Positions 1 to 12,300 of a stretch of 64,000 bases of DNA are shown one piece after another. A program made the position numbers and the translations under genes. Under the pieces are notes generated by a model. The model was not told the DNA's origin. It made no database searches and saw nothing but the letters and a program-made list of their open reading frames with translations. Location of the stretch: the NCBI RefSeq assembly GCF_964340395.1, contig NC_135557.1, positions 17,300,867 through 17,364,866 of the forward strand. The letters run 5' to 3'. Numbering within the stretch: the stretch's first letter is position 1; each line of letters opens with the position of its first letter. Source of the stretch: Glandiceps talaboti. Lineage: Eukaryota; Hemichordata; Enteropneusta; Spengelidae.

Positions 1-200
1 CCCTGTCAGGAGGTATAACCCACTATCCCAAACCAAACTTAAAATTATCCTTGTCACGGGGACGTTACTCTTATCCCTAACCAAACTTTAATTGGTTACG
101 GATCCCTGTTAGGGGATGTAATGCCCATCCGTAACCAAACTTTATTTGTTAATTGATTCTTGTCAGGGGGTGTAACTCATATCCCTAACCACACTCAACT
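1..200. repeat. Degenerate tandem repeat, unit about 60 bp
   Basis: Three to four diverged units share TCCCTAACCAAACTTTAATT and a CTTGTCAGGGGGTGTAACTC-like segment. A further isolated unit (CTCTGTCAGGGGGTGTAACA) is at about 886-905. It is intronic, just before the linker exon. Confidence 0.6.
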
Positions 201-266
201 CCCCTGCTAAACTATACAATCAAACACTGTAATAATCTTTCTATTTGCTCATTTTTAAAATTACAG

Positions 267-365
267 CCCTCATGTCTACTACCCAAACATCACACCCTAC
301 CACAGCTAAGAGCTCTACTTTGCCATCCCAAGATGTGTCTACAGGGTTTCCACTCTTTGGTACAG
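267..365 (+). CDS. cdon/boc: Cdon/Boc exon: Ser/Thr-rich linker
   Basis: The acceptor is attacag at 260-266 and the donor is gtaaga at 366. Read in the phase set by the next exon (phase 1 at both ends), it encodes about 32 residues rich in Thr and Ser (MSTTQTSHPTTAKSSTLPS). It has no domain of its own. It fits the flexible linker between the first and second FN3 of this family. Confidence 0.7.
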
Positions 366-3300
366 GTAAGAGTATAAACATACATACATAGAATGACATT
401 TAAGAACATCAGTTATTGGCACTTCCATTTGTTGTCAAAATAGAACAGCGCCCTCTAGAGTTAAAGTGGCTTGTCACTTGGTGCCACTACCTTTTCGGTG
501 ATATATTAGTAGTACTTGAATAGCACCCTCTAGTGTTGTGGTTGACTTGTCAATCATATAGTCTTTACTTCCCTTTTATTACAATTGATTATTGAAGAGC
601 ACCCTTGATGATTAACTTCTCAGCAATATTGTAATTCGATTTGATCAGCTTGACCAGATTAGACTGTGTACTGTAGATTTTCACATCATTACAGGAATGA
701 TGCCCTCTGGTGTTGTATTTATGTAAATGATTGAATTGCTGCAGACCTGTCACTGTAATAGTGCCCTAGTTTTGCATGAATTTGTACAAAACAGATGTCA
801 TACCCTATAACATGAATGTCGCCCTCTAGTGTTAAAAGTTTGGTATCTATTTGTATTATGGTGCTCTGTAATTGGTTAATTGGTCTCTGTCAGGGGGTGT
901 AACACTTGAGCATTGCTACTCAATAATTGAGTTTTTTCATTTTCTTCTTTAATCACCTTTAGTACCAGATGCTCCTGGTAAACCGGAAGTAGAGATGACT
1001 TCAGACAGATCGGTGATGGTCAGATGGACTTGGAACAATGCCGACAATGGTGGCTCACCAATCACAGCTTTCCAAGTTCAATACCGTAATGTGTTAGGTC
1101 AAGGTGGCTATATTACAGCAAGTAGTCGAGTACCACCAAGAAGAAGAAGTTACGAAATTACTGGCCCTCTATCAAGTACGTATATAATATATACATCAGG
1201 ATTTGCAGTCTTCAACTAGAGGTAGATTATGTAGGCTGGTATTAACATTCTCTCGCACAACATTATCAGAAAAACTTCCTACATTAGCTTGTTTCTGGTC
1301 AAATGTACTTGAATAGTAACATTTATCTTTGTTTTATATCTTGACAGACGACAATGTGTACAGGTTTAGGGTGATAGCAGTGAATGTTCATGGTGAGGGT
1401 AAACCCAGTGAGTTGTCTAATCGGTTTGTTCTGTCCGTTGAAATTCCACATCAAGTCCGACCACCTCAACATCCACCACACATTAGTGATACTTCCTGCC
1501 TTACAACTGCTATAACAGTAGAATGGGAGGTAAGTCAGGATTTTTAGTCTTGTTACGTCAAATTCCACAATTTATTCTAATATCTCCTAACTTGCCATGT
1601 GACAGTTTGCCCCTGGTTCTTTTGAAATATTAAAAGAGATTTGGTACTTTGCAATCTGTTTAAAAAAATGTAAACTGACAATTGTTTATTTTCCCGTACA
1701 TTTAACACAATTCGGCAGCCATATTGGATTCTAAGATTAGCTGACTTTAACCCTTTCATGACTGGAGACGAGTTTTAAATAATTTTGGGACCCAATTTAT
1801 ATGAATATTTTCATAATTACAATAATATTACTTTATTAGGAAGTAACATATCTTTAATTCCAGTCTAAAATGAAGTTGATATATGCCAAAAACTTACATA
1901 AAAACAAGAATTTTGTTCAAATAAGTTTTCAGGACTGAATGGGTTAATATACCATTGACCTGTATTTCAACAAAATTGTATGGTGACCCAATTTTTTTCT
2001 TGATTTTAACTTCTACTTTTGTGAAGTTTTCGTGACCAAAGTAACAACAAAAATGAATGATTTTTGTTCCCAGGAGGTTTCTACCTTAATTTATGGAAAC
2101 ATTTTATTCAAACCATATATTATTTTTTTGACATTGCAGTATGAATCAAGTAAAGATGGTGTACCAATTAATGGTTTCTACATGTACCATAGACAGACAG
2201 ACAGTGATGATGACAAGGATTACATCAGAGAGATTGTACTCGGAGTTAACACCAGGGTCTTTACTATAACCAATCTAGACCCTGAAACAATGTATGATGT
2301 CAAAATGTGTAGTTTTAACTTAGGTGGTGCAGGTGCTTTCAGCAATGTTGTACAGATAGAAACCAATCGTAAGTACTATTCTTACAAAACTGGTAATCCA
2401 GCCTTCGGTTTACTAAGATAAACATAAATTAAATCTATTGTTCTTCAATTTGATTGATTAATAACACAAGTGGGTGCTAGCGGTTCCACACAGGGGTGAA
2501 CATATCATTTTGTGAACTGGTGGTCCCCGGACCAGTGCCTTAAAAAATCTAGTGGTCCTGCTGAAAGAATAAGTGGTCCCAGGTCCCGCTAATGTGAAAC
2601 ATTAAATCTTGCCTATGAATCTGTATATTCAGACAACTTTTTAATATAGTTATTATCAGTAAGGTTAATAAATTTTTTATAAACACTGTTTTCCTCCAAG
2701 TCTAAACATATAGTAAGTGATAGAGGAACAGCAAATGTTGCTGCGAGACAAAAAAATAATATACCCCCATGGCACACTGCTGCAAAGGAAGTTGAATTGT
2801 GCCACTATTTGTCTGTGTCATAGGTAATACACATGTAATATCAATTTCATGGTGCTTTGAGCACTATTGAAGCTTGAAGGCACTTAATAAAAACATACAT
2901 TGTTTCTAACTCCTCATTTTCTGTATTTTTTGACAGCTGTGACCCAATCACCACCTCCAAAAGTTATTGTAATACAGCAGACAACACAGACCACAACCAT
3001 CATTGCAGGTGGTAAACAACCAGAGTCTGGTGCAGGTGGTGGTGGTTCAGGTAGTAGTGGCAAAAGTAGTCGTTCAGACAGTGATATGTTGTATCTTATT
3101 ATTGGTATAGTGGTTGCTCTAATGGTCTTAATGATAGTGGTTTTTATTGCGATGTGTTTCTGGAGATCTAAGCGATATGTTCCTCCCGCTGTTACAAGTA
3201 AGTACACATCTAAATCCAGCTTGTAGTTATTTGTCTATGTTTGTTTTTTAATTAGAAACACTGATTTCATTCACTAAAGCAAGTTGTTTTATGTCTAGCA

Positions 3301-6300
3301 AATAAAATTCAGATTCAGATTCAGATTTGATGTCATTTCCTGAGGAGGTTGATGGTCTGGATACCCCACTCCCTCCTGTCCTACGCAAGTCTGGCATATT
3401 TAGCATATTACCCTGGTAGTTGAACCTTCAGTTTACTAAGATAGACACAAACTAAAGCTATTATCGGAACGATGGATGTTGGTTTATAGTCTCAGGGGTG
3501 GGGTTGGGGTTTGGAGGTGTTTCTGAAAACTCGTTTATTGAGAGTTTCATGAACTTGCAGTGTTATTTTTGGACTTCCAATGTTTACACTACATTGATCA
3601 CAGGGTGATTAGAATCACACAACAGAGGAACCACTATATACCCCCTTGTGTAATCTACCACATTGAAGAACAATATATTTAGGTTGCGGCTATCTTAGTA
3701 AACTGAAGGCTGGATTACCAGTGTCGTATTGGATTTAAATATTCATTACTTTGCGAGAGTTCTTGTTTATCAATAACTTGAACAATTGCAATTAGATTTA
3801 GTTTGCGTCAATCTTTTGCTCACAAGTAACATTTTTCGTAACTTTGCAAGACAACTTTTTTGTTGCCTAAATATTAATCGTAATCTGTCATCTTTGATTT
3901 TGTTGCAGCAACTGATTCAATGGAGTGGAAGAAACGACAGTACTACGATCCAAGCAGCCCCGTCTACATGGACATTAACGGCAGTGTGAGTGCGGGCAGT
4001 CAAATAACGGCATGTAACGGCAATACGTTACATCCAACCGAGTCTTTGCCGTACCCAACATCACCGCCACCGCCACCACCACCACTAACAAATGGGCATG
4101 TCTATTGTCATGATATAAATGCTGTCAATTTTAATAACCCGCATGAATATAAAGAAATGGAACCGAATCTCATTTCTTCACCAAATGTAAGTTAGACTGA
4201 GATGTAGTGTAGTATAGTATAGGATGGTTGGGGAGGGGGGAATGGCTGCAATCATAGATGAAACATCTATGTAGAGTATCGACATGTAAATATGCAATGA
4301 AGCTTACTTACAACTTGCAGTGTTTTTGCTAAGGTGGGGAACCCCGGTAATAGCAGGGTTGAAAGGGGTAAAAATTGCATAGATTCTTATACAATCTACA
4401 ATAATTTTATTTGGGTACCCTAGGAAAATAACTGGGGAACCCCGGTAGATTTTACCTGTTTACTGACCTTATCAAAAACACTTTTGTTCTTCCAACACTG
4501 TTACAGGAATGAACATGAATGTCTCTACATGACACATCGTCATGTGGAATGATTGAGTTGTATTTGCAAGTCAAAGGTCATAGTTCATAGAAAGGTTGTT
4601 AATAGATACACCAATGCACTGCATCTTGGAATGCCACAAGTCAAAGTTCATAGGTTATAGTTTACCAATGTAATTGTTATGGGGCGAGATCAATAGTTCA
4701 ACATAGGATAAAAAAGTAATTCTTCTACTTTGGGGATGAAGGGTTTAAGCCGTTCTCATCCTACAAAAATGATTTTAGTTTTGATGGCTCTGATTGTACG
4801 CCAAAATACAAATATTTTTTTTTTAAATGTCAAATTGAGAAACTGTTGCTATAGTGAATGCAAGGCACTAAAATAAAGTGTCAACAAAAGAACCATTTTT
4901 TACTCACCACATATTGGCTTTATATTCATAGCATTGTCTGAAACACTTAGTTTTGGCCAATTTTTTTTTAGAAGGGGATGGGGTCTGAGGCCTAACTAAA
5001 AGGTGATTTACAATTTAGTTTTTTCTCCTACATTGAACTATTGACCTCGCCGCAAGACTGCAAAGTTGATAATTGACTGAAGCATCAATTCACTGCATCT
5101 TGGAATTGCTAGAATTGATACACACACTTCCCTTTGTGGGAACTCATTGCACTGCAAAATGAATTTGTAGTATATTCAGGTGTGAAAGTACTTGTCAGTT
5201 TATGTACATCGAACTGTCCACCTTCTGTGATGATGTCACTGTAGATTGGTGGAATGTCATATTTCCTACATTTGCATTAACTGACGGATTGTTAACTTTG
5301 ATGTACATTCAGGGGTGAACAAATCCACTGGTCCTGGGTCTGGGACTAACAATTTTTTGGGGCGGACCACACAAATTTTACCTTGTCTGGTCGGTTGGAC
5401 CAGTACCTTACTGTTAATAAGTATGTTAAAAAGTCATCTGAATATACAGATTCATACATAAGACTTAATGTTTCACATTAGTGGGACCTTGGACCACTAA
5501 TTCTTTCAGCAAGACCACTTGATTTTTTAAGGCACTGGTCTGAGGACCACCAGTTCACAAAATGATTTGTTCACCACTGACATTGACCTTTCATACTTCC
5601 AGTTTACTCAACATCTTCAGTAACTCCAGTAATACACAAAAACAGACAAGATACCGTTACCGTTACAAAATCATAACATAATAAACATGTAAATTTAGAG
5701 ATTCTGCTACGAAGCATAAATTGTATGAAAAACAATTCATTTCGTAGAATTTTCACTAATTTTTTAGATTTCAAATCCGTTCTTCTGACTGTTCTCAATA
5801 TCACAAAAACCCTTGGGTAGTTTGAAATGAAATGTGGTCATAGAGATTGGAGAGACACTCTCCAATCTGATTAAAATCAGATGTAGTGTACACTTCATGA
5901 TTTCTTTTTGGCTGTTACATTTACTGTCATTTGTCATTTGTCATTTTGTGAGCACTGAGATCGTTACATACATCTGGCACAGAGCGCAGATAACAATGTT
6001 ATCATTATTGTTTGGTGGTTTTCTTTCTTTCAACTTTGAATGGTGAGTGTTATATTGCCAGATGGATTCTGGTTAGTTACTTGTAAGTGTGAGTTTGGTT
6101 TGGGAAAATGTATGGTATTGTGTCAGATGTATGTAACAAGCACTCACAAAAGAACAAACAACAGTAAACGTAACAGCCAAAAAGAAATTGTGAAGTTTAC
6201 AAGTCACCGGATTTTGCACTCTCTTAAATGTCTATGATTTGGTATAGAAATTTCATGGGACATGCAGAGATCTGATTAATTTTTGAATACTTACATTTTT

Positions 6301-7640
6301 TTCTGTTCTCAATTTCCATCAAATTGTAGGATTTGTCTTATAGTAGTAACACCAATAGAAGTGACCATAGCTACAGTACTGTGTCTGAGAGGAATAGAAA
6401 AAACCGAGATGGGTTTCCTCAGAAGGGGAAGAGTCATAGCAACAGAGGACAATGTTGTCATGGCAGCAGTAATGAGCATCTGTGTTCTTGTGACCATGTG
6501 AGGTCACATAGCAACAGTAAAAGTAACAAACATAGAAAACATCACAAGGAACATCACTTTGTTAGAAGGCCAGGTAAGTCATCTTTACCCAGCATTCATT
6601 GAGAATGATGTCATCAGACTTCCTGTTATTATCTTTTCCAAGTTTTGGTTACCCAGACTCTCAAAACTCGGGACTTTATTACAAGACCCAACCAGACATG
6701 AATCTAGGGAAATGTAAACCCATGTCAATTTGAACATATTCCACTCTTAACAAATATTGATGAACAAAATACTAACTAACCTCATAGCTTATGAGTAATG
6801 TTAAAATTTTTCAACTTTTACACAGCTCACAAATACATATTAAAAAACACAGAAATTGTTAACATTTTACAACCAAGTATGTTGTTTCTTTGCTCTGGAA
6901 TCATATTTTGTATGAGTTCCAAACTCAAGAGTATAAATAATTGTGTTAGTATATTGTGGCTAAATCACTCGGCGTTCTTCAACTGCTATTGTATACAATT
7001 CAATGACATATCTTTGTCACAGGAGGGCGCTATCACTCAGCCGTCTTCAATTGTTATTGTATACAATTCAATGACATATCTTTGTCACAGGAGGGCGCTA
7101 TCACTCAGCCGTCTTCAATTGTTATTGTATACAATTCAATGACATATCTTTGTCACAGGAGGGCGATGTATACTATATTTACATTTTCTTTTTTCTACTA
7201 ATCACAACTGTAGTAACAACACATTTTGTACAACACATGCAAAAACATTTTAAAATCGCGACCACTTGTTAGTTTTCATTTTGTTATTCTTACTTCTGAT
7301 CACAACTATTGCAACAACAAACTTTATTACAACCTTTTTAATACAATTTGTGCAAAGTCTTATCTTTTAAAAGAGAAACTAAAAATATTTCTTTCGTCCT
7401 TTTTGTTTGTTTGTTTCAGATTGCAGCTGTAGCAGTAACTACTCAGGGACAGAATCAGAACATTGTCTATCGGAACCTCCTCCACCCATGATGTACAGTG
7501 ACCAGTATCTGTCAGACCCTCCACCAATACGTTACACTGAGACACCGTCTCTCCCCAACCCCCCACCCCCACCCCCACCTCCTGCTATGATGTTTACGGA
7601 TATCAAACCTATCAGTAAACCAAGACACTCCGAGCTGTAG
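267..7640 (+). CDS. cdon/boc: Cdon/Boc-family Hedgehog co-receptor, 3' part of gene (8 exons, C-terminal 574 residues)
   Basis: Exons at 267-365, 963-1175, 1348-1529, 2140-2368, 2937-3197, 3909-4186, 6330-6573 and 7420-7640. Every junction has GT-AG sites and matching phase. The order is a Thr/Ser linker, two fibronectin III domains, a transmembrane helix and a long cytoplasmic tail with two proline runs. The second FN3 carries TDSDDDKDY, which closely matches the acidic motif I remember from the membrane-proximal FN3 of vertebrate CDON and BOC, the domain that contacts Hedgehog ligand. A low-complexity linker before the second FN3 also fits that family. These are single-pass cell-surface proteins that present Hedgehog to Patched. 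The Ig domains and first FN3 must lie upstream of the window. Family is fairly sure; one vertebrate paralogue cannot be chosen, as an invertebrate probably has a single pro-orthologue. Other Ig/FN3 receptors are less likely because of the FN3 motif. Confidence 0.85.
445..850. repeat. Dispersed GCCCTCTAGTGTT motif cluster in an intron
   Basis: Variants of AGCGCCCTCTAGTGTT occur about six times at irregular spacing (near 448, 523, 598, 699, 762 and 819). They look like decayed copies of one short repeat. Confidence 0.45.
963..1175 (+). CDS. cdon/boc: Cdon/Boc exon: N-terminal part of second FN3 domain
   Basis: It starts after ctttag and ends before gtacgt, phase 1 to 1. It contains the FN3 strands VPDAPGKPEVE, VMVRWTWNN and ITAFQVQYRN, with the conserved Trp and Tyr. 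The fold is finished by the next exon, so this domain is split by an intron. Confidence 0.85.
1348..1529 (+). CDS. cdon/boc: Cdon/Boc exon: end of second FN3, start of third FN3
   Basis: It starts after ttgacag and ends before gtaagt, phase 1 to 0. It supplies YRFRVIAVNVHGEGKPSE, the classic FN3 F-G strand motif. After a short hinge, RPPQHPPH and then TTAITVEWE open the membrane-proximal FN3. Confidence 0.85.
2140..2368 (+). CDS. cdon/boc: Cdon/Boc exon: membrane-proximal FN3 with TDSDDDKDY motif
   Basis: It starts after acattgcag and ends before gtaagt, phase 0 to 1. It encodes most of the last FN3: GFYMYHRQTDSDDDKDY, then LDPETMYDVKMCSFN and GAFSNVVQIET. The run of acidic residues in the C-C' region matches vertebrate CDON/BOC closely from memory and is the best single family marker in the window. 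Confidence 0.9.
2491..2670 (-). mobile_element. Truncated copy of the CAGGGGTGAAC-ended TIR element
   Basis: It starts with CAGGGGTGAACATATCATTT and matches, in inverted orientation, the right two thirds of the fuller element at 5310-5579, including the gaccagtgccttaaaaaatc and gaatctgtatattcaga segments. The far terminus is missing. Confidence 0.65.
2937..3197 (+). CDS. cdon/boc: Cdon/Boc exon: juxtamembrane stalk and transmembrane helix
   Basis: It starts after tttgacag and ends before gtaagt, phase 1 to 1. It encodes a Thr/Gln-rich then Gly/Ser-rich stalk (GAGGGGSGSSGKSSRSDSD), then about 24 hydrophobic residues (LYLIIGIVVALMVLMIVVFI) and the basic stop-transfer WRSKR. This sets the topology as outside N-terminus, inside C-terminus. 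Confidence 0.9.
3413..3721. mobile_element. 310-bp TIR element with CTTCAGTTTACTAAGATAG termini
   Basis: The left end has CTGGTAGTTGAACCTTCAGT then TTACTAAGATAG. The right end carries the inverted CTATCTTAGTAAACTGAAGG then CTGGATTACCAG. A half copy is at about 2389-2450, a short deleted copy at 28890-28993, and internally related sequence sits in the triplicated segments at 21-27 kb. No transposase is present. Confidence 0.7.
3909..4186 (+). CDS. cdon/boc: Cdon/Boc exon: cytoplasmic tail, first proline-rich segment
   Basis: It starts after tgttgcag and ends before gtaagt, phase 1 to 0. It has MEWKKRQYYDPSSPVYMDIN next to the membrane, then SPPPPPPPLTNGHVY. The proline run is a possible SH3/EVH1 or profilin ligand. 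The Tyr-rich YYDPSSPVYMD is a conserved-looking membrane-proximal stretch. Confidence 0.85.
5310..5579 (+). mobile_element. 270-bp TIR element (MITE-like), ends CAGGGGTGAACAAATC / GATTTGTTCACCACTG
   Basis: The two ends are inverted repeats of about 16 bp with one mismatch. The interior is rich in GGACCA/TGGTCC words. ACATT flanks both sides (5305-5309 and 5580-5584), a possible short target duplication. It lies in the intron between the first two cytoplasmic-tail exons of the receptor. Confidence 0.7.
6330..6573 (+). CDS. cdon/boc: Cdon/Boc exon: Ser/His/Lys-rich cytoplasmic segment
   Basis: It starts after aaattgtag and ends before gtaagt, phase 0 to 1. It encodes a low-complexity polar segment with DLSYSSNTNRSDHSYSTVSE and a basic HRKHHKEHH run. 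No domain was recognised. It is accepted because both splice sites are good and the phases connect the flanking proline-rich exons. Confidence 0.75.
6969..7164. repeat. Tandem repeat, 68-bp unit, about 2.8 copies
   Basis: Units contain TTGTATACAATTCAATGACA then TATCTTTGTCACAGGAGGGC. The last two are almost identical, which indicates a recent expansion. It lies in the last intron of the receptor gene, about 250 bp before its final exon. Confidence 0.85.
7420..7640 (+). CDS. cdon/boc: Cdon/Boc terminal coding exon, second proline-rich segment and stop
   Basis: It starts after ttgtttcag in phase 1 and runs to TAG at 7638-7640. It has DCSCSSNYSGTESEH, LSEPPPPMMYSDQYLSDPP and an eight-proline run before the end ISKPRHSEL. 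The repeated Pro-plus-Tyr blocks suggest docking sites for cytoskeletal or SH3-type adaptors, which is inference. Confidence 0.85.
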
Positions 7641-9336
7641 AATTTCTAGTATAGATTTATATAGTTCCTGGTCCATCAAGTGATTTTGACTTCTTGAGGT
7701 GATGTCATGCAAATTTGACCTTTACGGGTGACATCAGACAATTACCTTTGCTTAGTAGTAGTAGCAAAATTTATTTAAGAACAGGGTAACCAGGAAACAA
7801 CATAAGCTGATTTCCACCTGGGCCCTGTACCACTCACCAAAAAACATTACATACCACACAAAAGAAAGTACAAACAATGCAGAAGCAAAGTTTACGGTGA
7901 TGTCATGCAAATTTGACCTTTATGGGTGAAGGCAACCTTTTCTGAAGGTTCACCCTGACTGGTTAGAAAGATACGTAACAAATGACATCTGTTACCTGAT
8001 GGCGTATTGTTAATAGTTATCAAGATAAAGTACAATTTACTTTAAAATGGCTTCTCCTCACCCCGTCACTTTTTGGACCAGGAACACTTAAAGAGATGAC
8101 ACAAAGGCTAAATATTGTATATAAAGATTTATATATTAAAAGAGATCAATTTCACATCTAGTTTGTCTTCAGCGAGATAGGTATGTACGATGAATTTAAA
8201 TATTGACCTTTCACCCCACCGTGAACTTTGACCTACAATGACTGTACCATGAATTTATGCTAATATGTCACAGTTGAACCTTATTTTCAAATATTTGGAC
8301 TTATCATGATGATTTCAATTAACCCTGTCTAAAATCAATTTACGATTACTTCAAAATTAGAGAAGTTCAATAAATTTTGTCAAAAAAATTATTGATAGGA
8401 AATTTACTATTTTGACATCAGTTCATTATTTGACATCATTTCTATCAGGTCAGTCGAAAATGGATGTAGAATTTGTCAAAATTTATGGAAAAGGAATAAT
8501 TTGTGTTTGCTTTGAATTTGAATGGTTTATTTAGATCTATTGTGCATTTGATATGTTGAATGCATGCTAGATGTGAAATTTGAACTAGGCGAAAACAAGC
8601 CCACCAAGTTACATTTTATTATTGTGTAAAATACTTAGATGACAAAAAAGGTATATAAGCATTTGTTATACATTAGGAAGAATACAGGACACTGCCATTA
8701 AATCGGTTCCTTCTCTGTTCTTACTTAATTCATAAAGAGGGGGTGGTTGGGAGTTTGGAATTGCGATAGTGTCTCCCATTTCTAGGGGGTAATACAGGGT
8801 TCGAGTTTGAACAGCAGATAAGGGGGTGATAGTTTAGGTTGTGTTGCCTTGCCATTGGGTTTGAAGGGTTTGGGGATGTTGAATTTGGTTATGATATGAG
8901 GGGTCAGTATTGGTACTGTAATGATGGGCTGAGGTGGCTTTTACTTTGGTTATGATGGGTGAAAGGTGGGTTGAAATGGGTTGTTAAATCTTGCCATGTG
9001 GGATGGATGTGTTACTGTCGATGCCAAGATGGAAGTCACATGGGAGATTAGGGATGGCATATTATGGACAAAAAGGACAGAACTTACACTCATTGTACTG
9101 TTGAAGGCAACTTCAGTATTGAAATAGCACTTATTAATGTTACTGATGGTCTTGCAGCAGTTTGTTATTTGGGTACACCCCTATTATACAAACCTACACA
9201 GATTGTCATTTGGATACACCCCAATTGTACAAACCCACACAGATTGTCATTTGGATACACCCCTATTGTACAAACCCACACAGATTGTCATTTGGATATA
9301 CCCCTATAGTGCAAATCCACCACAGACTCAAATAAA
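7641..9336 (+). other. Probable 3'UTR of the Cdon/Boc gene, with candidate polyadenylation signal
   Basis: There is no open frame after the stop. The first clear AATAAA I noticed on the + strand is at 9331-9336, just after a 41-bp tandem repeat. The transcript could end near 9350, but later signals (for example near 9731) cannot be excluded without RNA data. Confidence 0.3.
9166..9315. repeat. Tandem repeat, 41-bp unit, about 3.7 copies
   Basis: The unit includes ATTTGGATACACCCCTATTG and CAAACCCACACAGATTGTC. Because 41 is not a multiple of three, the open frames across it are shifted copies of one sequence, so I do not call it coding. Confidence 0.85.
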
Positions 9337-12300
9337 GTGACCTTCCAATATAATGGTACAATATGTCACTCGTGTTTCAAGTTTCTAGATTAAATAATTG
9401 CTGCAATAACTGAAACATGTTACTTCCCTTCCTTCGTGAAAAAAGACTTTTTTTGGTAAACTGGTGTGGATGAGGGGTCCCACAAGATAATCTATGGAAG
9501 GGGTTTGTCAGACGAGAATTTTTTATACAAAGAAGTGCAATATATTTGGATCTACCCATAAGATAGAAATAGATTAAATAAACTGCTTGGAAGTGTACTT
9601 TTCAATAGACATTTTGTGTATAGCACGCCCTCTTGTGGTCAAGCAGAGCATGTAAGTTGACAGCTGACAATTATGGTTGAAATGTAACATTTGGAATCCA
9701 AAAGAAACTTTGTAACAGTTGCGTTCTGTAAAATAAACTTTGATTGCAACAGTCACTGTAAATGTCATAAATCATGGCATGTATATACCACTAGAGGGCA
9801 TTGCGTTTGGCAAAGTTTGTTGAAACACTGTCAGTCATTGTCGTGTTATTCAAAGCCAGGTTTCACTTGTGATTTAAACTTTCAAAACAATGAGTTTGTT
9901 GTTTTCCAGCAGACTACGAAGTTGGGCTAAAAATGTCTGAAATACAGTTTTATGTATTAAATAAGAGGCAATGATATTATTTTGAGTGGAGAGAAATTCT
10001 TGCCATGAGATTAAGTATACAATATAAATAGTGGTTATCGAGGAGAGAGTATTTGATAGGCATCTATCAAAACTGGAAATACAATTTCATTTCTTGAGAT
10101 GACAAACGGGTATTTTTGTGACTGAAAGAGTATGCAAAGGATTGGATGCAAATGCAAATTACACAGCCATATTTGGGCAAGAGAAAAAGTTTGTTACAGT
10201 TTTACAACATAGTGCAAGATAGATACATTGTATTTTATTTAGGGTTTCCTAGCAACGCAGATAACTTGCAAATACTATACAAAGTGACATAACTATAAAG
10301 ATATGTAAATAATGAAAGAAGAATTTTAATGTCATTTTTGTATTCAATAATTTCTCTGAGAGGCTGGAAAATACCTTTTTATGAAGGTAAAAAAATAGAT
10401 TTTTTTTTTAAAAAGAAAAGTTTTATTTCACAAACTGTGTTTGGATCTAAAATGTAGGCTCTAATATTAATTGTAAAGTCTTTTTTCTGTGAGTGAATTT
10501 TCTGACTGTTTTCTAGACTTTTGTGCTGTTGTTTTCTTTCTTAAATATTTGTTTCTTGACAGCGAACATGTTTTTTTCACTTATTGTGGAATATATTGAG
10601 GAAAGTGTGTTAAACCATACTTAAAATTGTTAGATATGATAAAAGTTGTCTGTTGTGCATTCCCAGTTGAAGAAAGTCTTTTCTTTACCTATTGTGTACA
10701 ACTGATTTCCCTGCAAGTTTCACTGAATATTTAGTAGTTAACCCTACCCTATATTAGGCAGCAGGCTTGCATAGAATTTCAACATTCTGCTAGTTGATGT
10801 AATTCCAGAGTTCATACATACAGGAAAAGTGCTTGAAAGTTCCGGAAAAATGTGTTCTCCAGAAATCCCCTGAAAGTGAAATTCAGTAAATGATAAAGAA
10901 AGTGTTGGAAATATCTGGAAAAATAGTACATACTATGGGGAATCTCCTTGGAAGTGAAATTTGGTGAAAGTCATGGAAAATTTCTGGGAAAATGTTACAT
11001 GTTGTAGGAATCTCTTTGGAAGTGAACTGTTACATGATCGTTTACAACTTTCCTTACCAAGCAAACTGCTATAAGAACTAGTTTAAAAGTGATCTGATGG
11101 TGAGAAATTCTTTAAAATGCTTAGAAAATGACAAAAGTTGAACATGAAAAACTCCAGGAAATTCACATGACTTTAAATGTATGAACTTGATGTGTAGGAT
11201 TTGTTAACAACAACGTGGTCTTATAGTTGTTAAGTTAAATAGTATATTTTACTGTGAAATACTTTATTTTATATTACTGCTTCCATTGCTATGTCTAACA
11301 TAGGATATCAGACTTTCAGTTACAATGGTGGCACCTGTGGGATAACAAAGTTTCATTGTTACAATGGTATTAGCTGTGGGATAACAAAGTTTTCGTTCTG
11401 TTACAATGGTGGCAGCTGTGGATATACACAAATTTCTACTTATATTTTGATATGTACAAATGTTGACATAAGCAGTAACTTTTACTGTGAAAAACATCTT
11501 GCTGCTTCCATTTCTAGGTCTACAGCTGACTCTACATAAAATTTCATGGACATATTCTGAATCCTGTTGAATTACATTTTGCTATAAAATCTAAGTAATG
11601 CTGGAACGAAGTAGTAAAGCCTAAAATCTATCATTTCAATTCTCGATACCCACAATAGAATTCTACCACCTAAGTTTGTAATAAAAAGACTTTGGTTTCT
11701 TGGTTGACACCATAACTTCCTCTCTATGAGCTCCACATACATTATGATAGGCTTGCCTGACAAGTCAACCGTTTTGTTCTATTTTGACCCCCTAGCATGG
11801 GCTAAAATGCTATTGCGAGTATCGAGAATTCCATGTTAAAATGGAGATAAAATAAGGAATTTCACAGTACATACCATAATAGACTTGGTTTTCAGTTTGT
11901 GCTGGTTTCCATTCTTGTGTACTTATATTTGTTGATTGTACTTCCATTCTTTTCATACTGCTAGATATCTCTACTCACAGGTAGAATTTTCAGGAGTTTA
12001 AATCTGTATTATTCCTGTATTGCAGACCAGTTCAAGGAACAATAGCCACTGAATAGAAAATAAATGACACTTTCAATATTGAATATTCAATACTTCATTA
12101 TTTTTAAAACTTTAACAATTTGAAAACTCCTATTTAAAGCATTTTTGCTGAAGTCTCCATTTCATGGTTGAAAGTTGTTTTTTTATCAATCTCCATATTA
12201 ACTAAACCCTACCACAAGGGGGCGCTGTCTATTTCCCACACTGGCTCCAGTGTGATATTTGAAATATTGTACAAAATGTTAAGTTTTGACGGGATATGTT

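Noticed and set aside
6969-7164. 68-bp repeats considered as a CRISPR array
   Set aside because: The units are directly adjacent with no variable spacers, and the setting is a eukaryotic intron.
9064-9340. Two overlapping open frames with repeated RLSFGYTPIVQTHTD
   Set aside because: Produced by a 41-bp tandem repeat. The frame changes with each unit, so the same peptide appears in different frames.
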